Positions 34,085 to 45,142 of a stretch of DNA of 64,000 nt are shown here, piece after piece. Both the position numbers and the translations under genes were made by a program. The stretch covers positions 164,501-228,500 of the forward strand of contig JACEVL010000418.1 in assembly GCA_020284085.1 (NCBI GenBank), in the 5' to 3' direction. This DNA is from Aporrectodea caliginosa (Eukaryota > Annelida > Clitellata > Crassiclitellata > Lumbricidae). The notes beneath the pieces were generated by a model, which saw only the letters and a list, made by a program, of their open reading frames with translations, made no database searches and was not told where the DNA came from. Each line of letters begins with the position of its first letter. Positions within the stretch are counted from its first letter, which is position 1.

Positions 34085-36880
34085 CAGGAGCATTAGTCAA
34101 AAGGTGGAAATAGCTCACAACAAGCTGAATTTTTGAGAATAGGTCTAGGAATATGAGTAGAATAGCATACTAAAAGTCCTCAAAAATCCCCCTGGAGCTC
34201 CTTGAGAAATCCAAGATGGCGTCCAAAATGGCCGTCATTTTCCATCAGCATTAGTTACTTGGTGGAAATAGCTCACACAAAGCTGAATTTTTCAGAAGAG
34301 GTGCAGAAATATGTGTAGAATAACACAATAAAAGCCCTTGAAAATCCTCCTACAGCTCTTTCAAAATTCCAAGATGGCGTCCAACATGGCCGTCATTTTC
34401 CATTATAATCATTAGTTAAATGGTGGAAATAGCTCATAAAAAGCTGCATGTTTCAGGATAGGTGCAGAAATATGTGTAGAATAACATACTGAAAGTTCTG
34501 GAAAATCCTCCTGGAACTCTTTCAAAAATCCAAGATGGTGTCCAAAATGACCGTCATTTTCCATTATAATTATTAATTAAATGGTGGAAATAGCTCATGA
34601 TAACCTGAATTTTTCAGGATAGGTGCAGGACTATGAGTGGAATAACATATTAAAAGTCCTCAAAAATCTCTCTGGAACTCTTTTTAGAAATCCAAGATGG
34701 CGTCCAAAATAGCCAACATTTTTCAGTATTATCATTATCTTGCAACATTAGAAGTTAGAATCGCAATGATAGTGTCTTCCTGGAGTGGTTTCATGAAAGT
34801 AGCCACACCGAGTGGCCTATACGAGAAAACAAGAATAGAAACGTTGCCCTTCATCAATCTGTATCCCTCCAATCCAAAGACTAGGCGAGTAGGCCCTATT
34901 TACAGGTCATTATGCTTTGCACAGAAACAATATGAAAGCGTGGCTTGAGAATATATCCAGTCACATTTGACCATTTGGCCTCTATACATGAAGGCTGCAG
35001 AGGTTGTAGCTTCTTCACAAGATCTGCAGAAAGTAATATTCCGTCTTGGAGGATTTCATCTCCTGAAGTCTTTCCTTGGTGGCATAGGCAACATAATGAC
35101 AGGTAGCTGGCTACCAGAGTTTTATGAGATGGTATATGCCAAAGGATTCGTTATACATTATGCTATCTGGCCATGACTTTATTGTGTTCTTCGTGCTCAC
35201 ATTCTTACTATATCAGCCCTCATTGGGGTTTGTTGGGTTCACGTGGCACCTGGGATAGCATAGAAAAAGTCACTGAACAGTTCTTGATGCGGATGCTGAA
35301 AACATCGAGAGGAATGACGCATGGTCGGGGAATCAGTGACAAAGTAGGTCCACGCTGTTTTCCTATCTGTGATCCACTGGAGCAGTTCAAAGACGCGCAC
35401 ACTGGTACATCAGAGCAACATAAGGACATGCAGCAAAGTACACAATTAAGAGATAATAAGGATCGTTGCTTTCGACATAGTGCACAAGGAACGGGACTTT
35501 GACTTGCTATAATGCTATATATAGATACCTTCACAAACAATAGAAGCACCCATAAAGAGGTGAACAGAGCTGTGGAAACCTTTATTCTTAAGCTCTAGGG
35601 GTAAAAAATTGTGTATAACTGGACGAATAGCGCCACATAGCATACAAACGGGCAATCGGTCACAGTTCCCTCAGTTCATCATTTCAGCTAGCAAGTTTAT
35701 CCCCAACTAGTGCTGCATCAAAGCAACATTACTTCCGCACTTATATGATTCAGTCGCAAATAGAACGGAAGGAAGCGTCATTGCCATTGGTCTACAACGA
35801 GCGCAAAGAAGCGAAGGCGACGTAGGAGCTTCTGATATCCCGACGCCAAGACCCCGCATTGGCAGTCGAGAATGGGGTCTAACAGAGGTGACCCGAAAAC
35901 CGCACAACCTGACATTGCTGCTCAATCATGTGGGTGCAAAGCTTATGGCTTTAGCAACATGACACGTAGTTACAAGAAACTTGGATCAAACATGCAACAA
36001 CACTCAACCGATATTATAACATGTCAACAATGATCAAGTTAACAATGGCATGACACAGAACTACTAAAGTGAACAAATGATCATTTATATTACCATTTGT
36101 CATCCTCATTCTGGCTACTTTGAGTTTTAGAGACTCTTGTTCATTATGACTTAAAACATATGTTTAGACACTTCCATTTGCGATTCCATCTTCTAATGTG
36201 GCAAGATAATGATAATAATGAAAAATGTTGGCCATTTTGGACGCCATCTTGGATTTATATAAATCGTTCCAGAGAGATTTTTGAGGACTTTTAATATGTT
36301 ATTTCACTCATAGTCCTGCAACTATCCTGAAAATGTCAGCTTTTTATGAGCTATTTCCACCATTTAATAATGATTATAAAGCTAATGGAAGATGATGGCC
36401 ATTTTGGACCCCATCTTGGATTTCTAAAAGAGCTTCAGGGGATTTTCGAGGACTTTTATTATGTTATTATACACATATTCCTGCACCTATCCTGAAAAAT
36501 TGAGCTAGCTATGAGCTATTTCCTCAATTTAACTAATGATTATAATGAAAAATGACGGCCATTTTGGACGCCATCTTGGATTTTTGAAAGAGCTGCAGGA
36601 GGATTTTCAAGGGCTTTTATTATGTTATTCTACACATATTCCTGCACCTATTCTGAAAAATTCAGATTTGTGTGAGCTATTTCCACCAAGTAACTAATGC
36701 TGATAGAAAATGATGGCCATTTTGGACGCCATCTTGGATTTCTCAAGGAGCTCCAGGGGGATTTTTGAGGACTTTTAGTATGCTATTCTACTCATATTCC
36801 TAGACCTATCCTGAAAAATTCAGCTTGTTGTGAGCTATTTCCACCTTTCAACACATTTGGATCTAATGCTCTTGGACTAT
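34085..36880. mobile_element. 2.8-kb DNA element with ~670-bp inverted termini built of tandem repeats
   Basis: The left terminus has four direct ~161-bp units (each with GGTGGAAATAGCTCA and CCAAGATGGCGTCCAAAATGG; motif centres about 34212, 34371, 34531 and 34692). The right terminus (36200-36880) carries the same four units inverted. The outermost bases are CCAGGAGCATTAG on the left and, in reverse complement, CCAAGAGCATTAG on the right. The middle holds a dead ORF remnant. This fits a cut-and-paste element with long compound TIRs whose subrepeats probably bind the transposase. I cannot assign a superfamily, and no target duplication was seen. Confidence 0.75.
34760..35900 (+). pseudogene. 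Interior gene remnant of the 34-37 kb element
   Basis: Broken plus-strand frames read LTIWPLYMKAAEVVASS, then VIFRLGGFHLLKSFLGGIGNIM, then LRAHILTISALIGV about 120 bp downstream. I associate the LYxKAxEIV...RLGGFHxLMSFLG...RAHxL order with an uncharacterised protein family that is multicopy in invertebrate genomes. It may be the same family as the relic at 2540-3080, whose motifs would be N-terminal to these. Multiple stops follow. Identification is from memory and needs a profile search. Confidence 0.4.
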
Positions 36881-37400
36881 GAGTCTTTTCACCAAAACTC
36901 CTTTATGCCGAGGAAACAAATAAAAAAATAGTATCATGGATTCTTATGAGAATGAACTGTGAAACTAATGTTCCCGTGAAGCGCCTCTAACAACCTATTA
37001 AATTGACTCTTCCTCTTCCTCTTCCTCTTCCTCTTCCTCTTCCCCTTCCTCTTCCTCTTCCTCTTCCTCTTCCTCTTCTTCATTTATTACTCCTATGGAA
37101 CGGTTTGATATGAGGAGTGCATGAACTGCCACTATGCTAGCCTATCAGGTCAGTGCGTTCAATAGAAAGTAAGTAAGTAGCCTTTATTCGCTTCTGACAA
37201 CGCTGTTTTTCGTCTGTATGGAGTTTTCCGGATGTCGCATCGAGTAGAATAGACGATTATCTTCATTAATCGTAATCTCGTAATCTCGTAATGCATGAAC
37301 TTCAAATTTTAAAGCATTACTCTAAGGCTAAGCGCAGGTAACCAGCTTATTTACGTGCGCTCCGTCCAGTGAGTGATTTCCAGTGGAGATCCGAGTCCGG
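36881..37400. repeat. (CTTCCT)n run and flanking non-coding DNA
   Basis: A hexanucleotide CTTCCT array spans about 37010-37080. A copy of the dispersed AAGCGCAGG...CCAGCTTATT repeat lies at 37325-37365. Nothing else is recognised. Confidence 0.7.
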
Positions 37401-37403
37401 TTG

Positions 37404-37406
<3 letters not shown>

Positions 37407-37496
<90 letters not shown>

Positions 37497-37539
37497 AAGA
37501 GAGAGAGAGACAAAGAGAGAGAGAGAGAGAGAAAGAGAA

Positions 37540-37585
<46 letters not shown>

Positions 37586-37702
37586 GAAGAGCATAGCAGC
37601 CGTTATAATGCGAGTTTTGTTGAAGAAGAGAAATCGAGGGTCGTCTCTCATGGGGATAAACCATTTTTCTTTCTCTCTCTCTCTCTCTCTCTCTCTTTCT
37701 TC
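37407..37702. repeat. (GA)n and (CT)n microsatellites
   Basis: GA-rich run 37407-37585 with a few AAA/CAAA interruptions, and a CT run at 37672-37695. Arg-Glu and Leu-Ser frames here are artefacts. Confidence 0.95.
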
Positions 37703-38164
37703 TTATACCTAGCACCTTTCAGCATGGAAACGTGACAGTAGCCTGATATTCAATAGGCACAGTGGCATACTTTTAATAATGACGGCGCTCCATAAATTCG
37801 AAATGCAGACATAAAATACCGTATTATTGACTCATCAAATAACGCAGTTATTAGACATGTAAGCAACTACTGTAAGTTAGACATTTTATTCTAGCAGAAT
37901 AACAAAAGCAACTTTCCATAGGCAAGAAGGTAGGACAGTATACGCTGCTCCAACCAACAAAAAGTTATCAGAGGCTTCAGTTTGATTTTAATGTATTATT
38001 TATAGGATCAACAAACACCAAAGATATATATGATGTAAATTGAAATAACCTCTAATACTTACTTTGTCCCTCTGGTTCTCATCTTCTGGAGCGCAATCAA
38101 CATGTCCGAAGATTTTCAGACAATGGAGGAGATCGGTACCATCACTGTTCGAATCGTAATTTAC

Positions 38165-38735
38165 AGAGCGTTACTCAGAGCCAAGCGCAGGGCACCAGCT
38201 TAATCACGAGCGCTGCTGGTCACGAGATTGCTGTCATGGTATGAGCATGGATTTCAGAGAATCGATCTGAGGCATCGCATTGCGTCGAAATGTGTCGTTT
38301 CTTGTTTAGGGCTTTTGTGATAGATCACGTTTCGCAATTGTTTAGGAGTAAAAGCGGCACGAACATTCAATAGAAGTGTAGTTTAGTATTCGGGTCAGTT
38401 GTAGAGCTAATAGGTAAACAACAGCTGCAGGGTCCACGGTATTGTGTAAATTGACTTATTTTATCAATCAATCAGTCAATTAATTAATCAACCAATCAAT
38501 ATTAATTTATTCGTTAATTATGCGTAATTAGGCTGAACGAACTTTCGGAATTTTCCTGCTGTTTTTTATTTATAATAGTTGTTGTAATTCATATGGAATA
38601 AAAACTTCGATTAATTCTCCTCTTCTCGTGCTATAATATCCGAATACTAATCGTAAGTTTGTGGGAAACTCACATTTCAAAAGCGCCACGTTAGAGTGAA
38701 GCGCGGGGCACCAGCTTATTCACGAGCGCTTCTAT
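38165..38735. repeat. Dispersed repeat family (AAGCGC-GGGCACCAGCTTATTCACGAGCGCT), two local copies
   Basis: Copies lie at about 38172-38215 and 38680-38732. More occur at 37325, 39670, 45175 and 52665. Each is 40-60 bp of recognisable core starting near a GCG(C/T)TACTC or AGCGCCAC block and ending in AGCTTATT(C/T)ACG. It may be the end of a SINE or LINE family; no internal promoter was seen. Confidence 0.6.
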
Positions 38736-38902
38736 CCTCAAACTGCCTCATAATAGTAATTGTAACTTATAACGTCTATCACAAAAGTGTCTAATGTCTG
38801 CTTCTTCTTCTTATCGATTGCAAATGACGCTGCAATTAAATTGGTGGAAAAGCAGCTGTTTCTTCTGCTACGTGTATGTATGTGTATGTATGAGCACTTG
38901 TA

Positions 38903-39056
38903 ATAGCGCCCCTTCAAGATTTCTACTCAGAGGTGGTCCCGACTACAGCGCGGACACTGAATCGGAATTTCACGCCGAAGCGGCGGCTTGAGGTGGATTC
39001 GAACCCGCATCCGGCTGCAAGGCACCGAACATACCCCTACACCACCGCGCAGCCCT
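38903..39056 (-). mobile_element. Full-length tRNA-derived SINE
   Basis: Read on the minus strand it starts GGGCTGCGCGGTGGTGTAGG, with box A TGGTGTAGGGGTATG and box B GGTTCGAATCC spaced as in tRNA genes. A GC-rich body and the tail CTTGAAGGGGCGCTATTA follow. It is the only copy here with both head and tail. The fragments at 4920 and 12350 share its 3' part. Confidence 0.75.
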
Positions 39057-41510
39057 TGAATTTCTGAGTTAGGAACTCAGATGAATAATTTTAAGGTGAT
39101 AGACGCCTTCGATTAAATAATTACCCCAACTTTGAATGCAAGAATTATTCGAATTTAAAAATCAGCTCAAGTTCTGGGTTTTATTGCATGGGTATGCAGA
39201 TACGTTTTTCGTTCTGTTTAATAATGAAGTCTAAAAATTTCTACCACTATCAGACATCACGAACATCCGTCATCTCAGCCAGCGGTATGTTAAACACACG
39301 AAAACAGCTCACTTACCGTTAATCAACTCGCTGCTACGTCTTAGGCGTTGACTAACATGGAAATAACTCAACCTTGTTGGCTGATGTTTTGTGCGCTGAG
39401 CATTCTAACAGCGACGTCATTGTTCGCGAACAAACATCTCATTAAATCGTTCAGTCTTGAACGCGAAGGATAGACCTCTGTGTCTATTGCAATAACGGCA
39501 AACGATTTATAACTCGTTCGTCGACCCATGAGGACGATCAGGGTCGCCAAGCTGACGTTGGCTTCACCCAGTTTTACTGCATTTCGTGACTCTATGCAGG
39601 AGATGTTTTGAGGGAGTGACACTCTATTGCAGCAAAAATCATAGTCGTAAAATGTAAATCGTGAATTCCAAATTTATATAGCGCTACTCTATAACTAAAC
39701 GCAGGGTATCAGCTTATTCATGAACGCTGCGTCTTGTTAGAAGGGTTGTCCAGAGAAGAGAAGTAAAATTGGTAATGACACTTAATTTTGGTAACCAGGC
39801 ACAAGAGCATGTGGCAAAACAACATCATGACAAAACCACGACTAGGCGCACAGAAAATACGTATTAAATGCATTTGTTGGGCACAGATATGAAACAGAAG
39901 GCGTTAGTTCAGAGACAGTGAGTAAAAATACCCAGTTAATTTTTGTTTTAAAATTTAAAATTTTCTAGTTAAGTGTAATTAAATAATAAGCAAACTAAAA
40001 TTATAAGCTTGTTTGTTCCTATTTTTTTTCAGGTTTACGCTACAGGTTTCCCTTAAGCTCTTTTAGAGACACGAGAGGTTACGTGAGGAGTTCCAAAAGA
40101 TAAAGTAATAATTTAGTAGGTCGACACGTGACGTTTCAATCCAGGTAGATGTCCATCATATTGCAATGTCCTAATTTCTTAAGGCTTCAAGCGCGAACAT
40201 TGTTTCACTACGACCTAATTCAAGTTCTATTGGAGACCAATTACACAGCGAAATGTTGAAAAGGAGCAGTGCGTGAACTTTCAACTATTCAAGCTTGTCA
40301 GAGGGTTCTATCGGAAAATCGTTAATCAAAAACGTTTCTACTGAATATGTCCAACAAAATTAATTTAATTAAAATCACAAATATATAATTATTACGTATT
40401 TTTTTAAATTTGTTCTTAATAAATTTTAACATGATCTCGGGCGTGCTATTTTGTGTCAATGCTTTCATGCAATTTGATATTTTGTTACTTGTTTTTCGTT
40501 CGCACAACCTCAAAGATGACTGATCATCATCATAAAGAGTGTAGCTTTACTACTTAGGGGCGTCACCATAACAAGCGTCGTATCTCCAATGTTCACTATG
40601 TTAATTCACTCGACCATAACAACTGTCTCTCTTAACTGCCTTCTCTTTATTCTCTTTATTCACGAACTGAATCGTGTCTCGCTCTTCACTTAGGCCTATA
40701 CAACGTCGTAAACATAAATTCATCAACTGAGCTTTAGCTCATTCGTACAATATTAGTTAATGGATTCGAGGTTAGAACTACTGCGTCGCATGATGTCTGG
40801 TTGTAACAGTTATAGCTGTGTGAAGAAGTGTGATCAGTAGCTAAAGCTTCTGATTTCTTAGTTGCAGCGGCCTTGAGAGGGGCGCATTAAAATATCAAGG
40901 ACAACCACAAGGAAGCGTTTAACAACATAATTACAGACAAATTTCGTAGCGCAAACTTCTGCTTAATGCAACACCATAGGAATAAGAGAATTAAAATTCG
41001 TGTGAGAATATATTACCCATACATAGTTACAAAGTTGTATCCGTACACACACATACAAACATAATACATACATAGGGCCTACATATATACATACATACCT
41101 GCATAAATACATGCATTCATACATGCATACAAACATTGAAAGTTCGAACCATTGCACATCCAGCCACACCTGGAACGAAATGCATATTCACAAGGGCAAG
41201 ATCAGACGCCTAATATTTTGGGCTTCACTCTGTTGCCGTTTAGTCGTCAGCATTTTCTCTAACAGTGGCTCTCCACTCATAAATAATACATTGTAGGTCA
41301 ACCTGTCCGTGAAACATTAGAAAGGAGCGAATACAGTAGTTTGCATGCGAAAAACCTTGACAATCGTAGTGTATCATGTGTGGGCTAATCATAACAGTTG
41401 TTGAGATCTGGAAACATTTCGTCAGAGATGAGCACACGATGATCAGAAGTGTATTTGGTCTTTGTGTTTGATTTCAATAGTTTGTGTATTTTGCTTTTCT
41501 TTAGTTTGGT
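39057..41510. other. Intergenic DNA without recognised genes
   Basis: It contains one dispersed-repeat copy at about 39670-39730 and ACAT-rich sequence at 41040-41135. The small open frames carry no domain I can name. Confidence 0.5.
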
Positions 41511-41513
41511 AGT

Positions 41514-41592
41514 GGGTGCGATTGTCCAGTGGTTAGTGCGCTAGAGTGTCAGTCGAAAGGTCAGGGGTTCAATCCTCGAAACGACAAAACTT
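41514..41592 (+). mobile_element. tRNA-like SINE head
   Basis: Box A GTCCAGTGGTTAGTGCG and box B GGGGTTCAATCCTC are present at tRNA spacing. The ends cannot form an acceptor stem, so this is a SINE promoter region, not a working tRNA gene. It resembles the head at 43288. Confidence 0.55.
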
Positions 41593-41599
41593 TATTTCA

Positions 41600-43285
41600 A
41601 GTTCGTACAGTAACCCAGGTCAAGTCAAGCATAAGAGTATGCTGACTGTACAATCCCAGCAAGGGGTCATTGACACACATAAGGGTGGCAAAAAAACTTA
41701 TCTTGAAAATCAACCCCACCCGCAGGGAGAAGAAAAGTCGTTGAGATGGTCAAACCAAATCAAGGATCTCTAAACTTCATTTCAGTAGTCTATTCTTGCG
41801 TTTAAGCAGGGCCATTTAATTTAAACTATGCAACTATGTGTTTTGATGGTTATCTTCAGGACTTTCTGCTAGAGATACAGTCAACTGGATAGAAAATGAG
41901 TAAAACATCGACGAAATCATTGGTATAACTACATCAGTGTTACCCTTAACGTTTTTGACAAGACCAGCGTACATATAGGCCTATATATCTGACCGGTGGA
42001 CAACATAATCATTATGTCTCTACCACTGTATGCCAGTTATAGGCTATCACTGGTTTTGTTAGATTCATGGATAGAGAACCAAACAAATTCATAATGTATC
42101 CCTGCTCTGCACAGGTGTGTTTTTTCTTTACATTATAAATGTGTCATGGGCGAATTTAAGCACGGACCATTTGAGATTTTTCTGTCTAACCTACTTATCG
42201 TCTGAGGTTATTTATGTGAAGGTTGGCTGAGACTGACGTTCCATTCAATCCTTTGAGGTCTAAGGTGTACAAAGCGTAGACGCAGCCATGGGCTGTGACG
42301 GATGTGTCTCTTGAGAAGAATGCGTTGAAAGGGTTGGTTGACGTGAGGACTTCGCCTGCTTTTGTCCCATTACAGTATGTCCTCGTTTTGTATCCTCGTA
42401 CTGGCTTCCTACTCGATTCTTTTCATCGACGACACTTACACTAAATTTAGCTGCAGGCCAACGCCAAATGCAGTTGTATTTCGTTAGTTTATCAGTTGAA
42501 AGATCTCTATAGCCATGCAGCCAACTGCATTGGTGGCTAATGTCGTGTAGCGAAGTTCCTTCTATAGGTTTCAAGCAATGACGTGCTAGGAAACTAGAAA
42601 GGAGAGTAGTCCGACCAATGAGCTACTACGAAACTAGGACGCATCCGTCATAGCAATGGCCTAAACAACAGTGCAGCCTAAACGTTAATGTTAGGCGCGC
42701 ACAGTTTGGACTGCATACATGTAGGTGATCAGTCATACAGAACTGAGGTTCGCGACCTTCTTAATGCCTAACTTCGATTGCTATTCCTTGGCTTCTACAT
42801 TGTGACCTTCTGAGAAATGTGTCTTGTACTGTCTCTGACCTCATGTGTCTTGGTCTCTGTCTTCGGACCCATAGTCTCTAACCTAACTCTCAATCTTGGA
42901 ACTCCACTGACTGGTCTTGTCTAGGTCTCGAATTTCAAGTCTTGTACACAACACGGGTATATACTAAAGTAATGTTTCTGCTCTTTCAGCATTCACCGTC
43001 AATCTCTCGCTCTGTATAAAATCTTTCTGTTCTTTCGTAGCTTGTCTTGTTTTCCTGCACGTTTTGCTTTTTGGACATTGACTTAAATATATATTTGTAG
43101 ATAATGGACCTAATGACTAAATTACTTAATCTGAAGGCCTGCTATAAGAAACTATTAAGCATTACATCACTTACTCATTTACTCGCTTATAGACGTGCTT
43201 ACTCACTTACTTATCGACGAGGTTATTTGCGTTTGAGAGATGAGCTCACAGCCCTCGCAAATATCTACCTATCTAACCACACACC
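41600..43285. other. Intergenic DNA without recognised genes
   Basis: No protein domain, repeat or RNA was recognised. The 105-codon minus-strand frame near 42260-42574 has no recognisable features. Confidence 0.45.
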
Positions 43286-43287
43286 GC

Positions 43288-43372
43288 GGGGTGCTCGATA
43301 GTGTAGTGGTTAGCGCGTTAGACAGTCAATCGAGAGGTCGGGGGTTCAATTCCCCGCCAGGGCAGAAAACTT
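43288..43372 (+). mobile_element. tRNA-like SINE head next to the RPA-like ORF
   Basis: GTAGTGGTTAGCGCG (box A) and GGGGGTTCAATTCCCC (box B with a perfect T-arm stem) are present. The 5' and 3' ends do not pair as an acceptor stem. It lies 140 bp upstream of the ORF at 43515 and could be an independent insertion. Confidence 0.6.
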
Positions 43373-43514
43373 GGTTCGAGATTTCTGTTTCACCAGCATT
43401 AACGTTCAGGTGCTCGTCAGAGGGAAACTAAAAAACTATGAATTGAATTATGTGTCTGAGAGTGAATCTTATTAGATCGTATACGATCATTCCGGGAAAG
43501 AAGCCAGACTTCAT

Positions 43515-44150
43515 ATGACAAAGCATGACGACATACATGTCAATGACGTTCTAGATTTGAAGAGCGTTCGAGTGAAGCTACAAAATCACAGGATAGACAT
43601 AGTCTCAAATCTAGGACACTATAGCAAAGTTGGACCTAACACGAAGATATCGAGAGCGCTGCGAAACTGGGTAAATGATAACAGGAACCGAATAGTTCCG
43701 ATCTACGAAGACCCATGTACGTGTCCATTACACGACGACATTCAATCAGTTGACAAAGGCGTCATGTCATTTAGAATAAAGGCTGTCGTCAAAGAGGTCA
43801 ACTGCGATGAATTCATGGCCTGCGAAGACTGTGGAACCGGACTGGAGCAACCTTCATGTCCAGTATGCAAAGTGTCTGAGGCTAAAACACACAAAACAAG
43901 TTATTTGAAGTTCAGAAGCGACGCTTTTGACGACCTCCTGATAATCTATGTTATGAATGAGGGTGAACAATTTGAACTAGACACCTTCCGCAATCGTGAG
44001 GTGATCTTCACTATTGCTCCATGCGAGTGCGAAGGATTCGACGGATTTAGATGCTTAGAGTTCAAACTGAGCGGAAACCTTGAGCAACGAAAAGCAGGAC
44101 ACGTGTTACCAAGTCCACCACTTCTACCCGATGTGCTGTCGACACTGTAA
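43515..44150 (+). CDS. RPA-like OB-fold / zinc-ribbon protein
   Basis: A clean 211-codon frame with natural amino-acid composition. It stays open upstream to 43476 (I-V-Y-D-H-S-G-K before the Met), so it may be the last exon of a longer protein. The N-terminal part (VNDVLDLKSVRVKLQNHRI) and the middle VMSFRIKAVVKEVN look like OB-fold strands. A zinc-ribbon motif C-x2-C-x8-C-x2-C (CEDC...CPVC) is followed by YLKFRSDAFDDLLIIYVMNEGEQF, the arrangement of the C-terminal DNA-binding domain of the large replication protein A subunit. Single-stranded-DNA binding is the likely role. RPA-like genes occur both as host genes and inside some Helitrons and other elements. Its last 18 codons and downstream 1 kb recur at 31335, which favours a mobile unit. 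Confidence 0.6.
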   Translation: MTKHDDIHVNDVLDLKSVRVKLQNHRIDIVSNLGHYSKVGPNTKISRALRNWVNDNRNRIVPIYEDPCTCPLHDDIQSVDKGVMSFRIKAVVKEVNCDEFMACEDCGTGLEQPSCPVCKVSEAKTHKTSYLKFRSDAFDDLLIIYVMNEGEQFELDTFRNREVIFTIAPCECEGFDGFRCLEFKLSGNLEQRKAGHVLPSPPLLPDVLSTL

Positions 44151-45142
44151 CAGTTATCTAATTTCCTTGACAATAACTGTAGATAACACTTAGATTCTTG
44201 TGCATGTTATGTTTTGACTCACTCTTCAACATTTGGTTGTCTTATCTACAACTGTGTCTTCCAATGCGCTTAAAAGTTTTAAACATGAAGTTTTTAGAGA
44301 GGCAGTTAGTCCGAGACAAATTGTAATTGCGAAACAGAACTTAATTAAACGAACTTAAATAAACGAACTTAACCTTTGAAGAAGCCTTAACACTTTAACG
44401 ACGAGAGTGTACTAAAAGAGACTGGGAAACCAATGCAGCTCGTTTTTAAAGTCCTAAATAAACGCATAGATTGTTAGTTCGTAAAATATACTTTCTAGAA
44501 TGCAGAATGTATCGAATGACTTCTAGTGATTCAGAGACGAATGGGATTTATTAAACAGCTTTTACAGGTTTCTTGTTTTCATTGCCTTGGCTTGTTATAA
44601 CTACAGATTGTTGTAGCACATATGTTCAAACAATTCATTTTTAAACAACACTTCTAAATGATTCTAATACATGCTATTGGAAAGAATGGGGAGAGCCATC
44701 TCATGGCAAGAAACACACAAAAATTTTTGTATCGTTCAATGCTTAGGATCTCATAATACCCATTCAAATAAAGTATAATATCTGCTACTTATAGTTGCTG
44801 AAATTATAGTTAAAAATTGCATTTATGGCATTTTCCACCAAACTATAAACTAATCTATCGTAAAGAGTTACCCTATGATAGATGTTTTGCTAATTGAATG
44901 TCTTCACAAGTATTCGTCATGCTGTACGTAAAATTTGATAGGCCTAATAAGGGTTTTGCATAGGCAATACTTCCCTTACATTTTCTTGAAAAGTCAATAA
45001 TAATTGTAGGTATTTGTGTACTCAGTTTTTAGGTACAATTGCAAGCATGAGATAACGCCATCCATTATTTACTCTTTCCTGTTATTCTGAATTTGTCCAG
45101 TTAGTTTGAAGTTAACCATTTACAATAGACCTATGTCATCTT
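44096..45142 (+). repeat. 1-kb duplicated segment, copy with empty piggyBac site
   Basis: It matches 31335-33218 minus the piggyBac. At 44270-44273 a single TTAA stands where the other copy has the transposon and two TTAAs. The two copies differ by scattered substitutions and short indels. Beyond 45142 the sequences diverge abruptly. Confidence 0.9.

Noticed and set aside
39368..39622. 85-codon minus-strand frame beginning M-S-L-P-Q-N-I-S
   Set aside because: No domain, no homologous copy in the window, no splice or promoter context; within chance expectation for 64 kb.
43288..43372. Possible functional tRNA gene
   Set aside because: Box A, box B and the T arm are good, but the 5' and 3' ends do not form an acceptor stem; a SINE promoter fits better. 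The same holds for 41514-41592.
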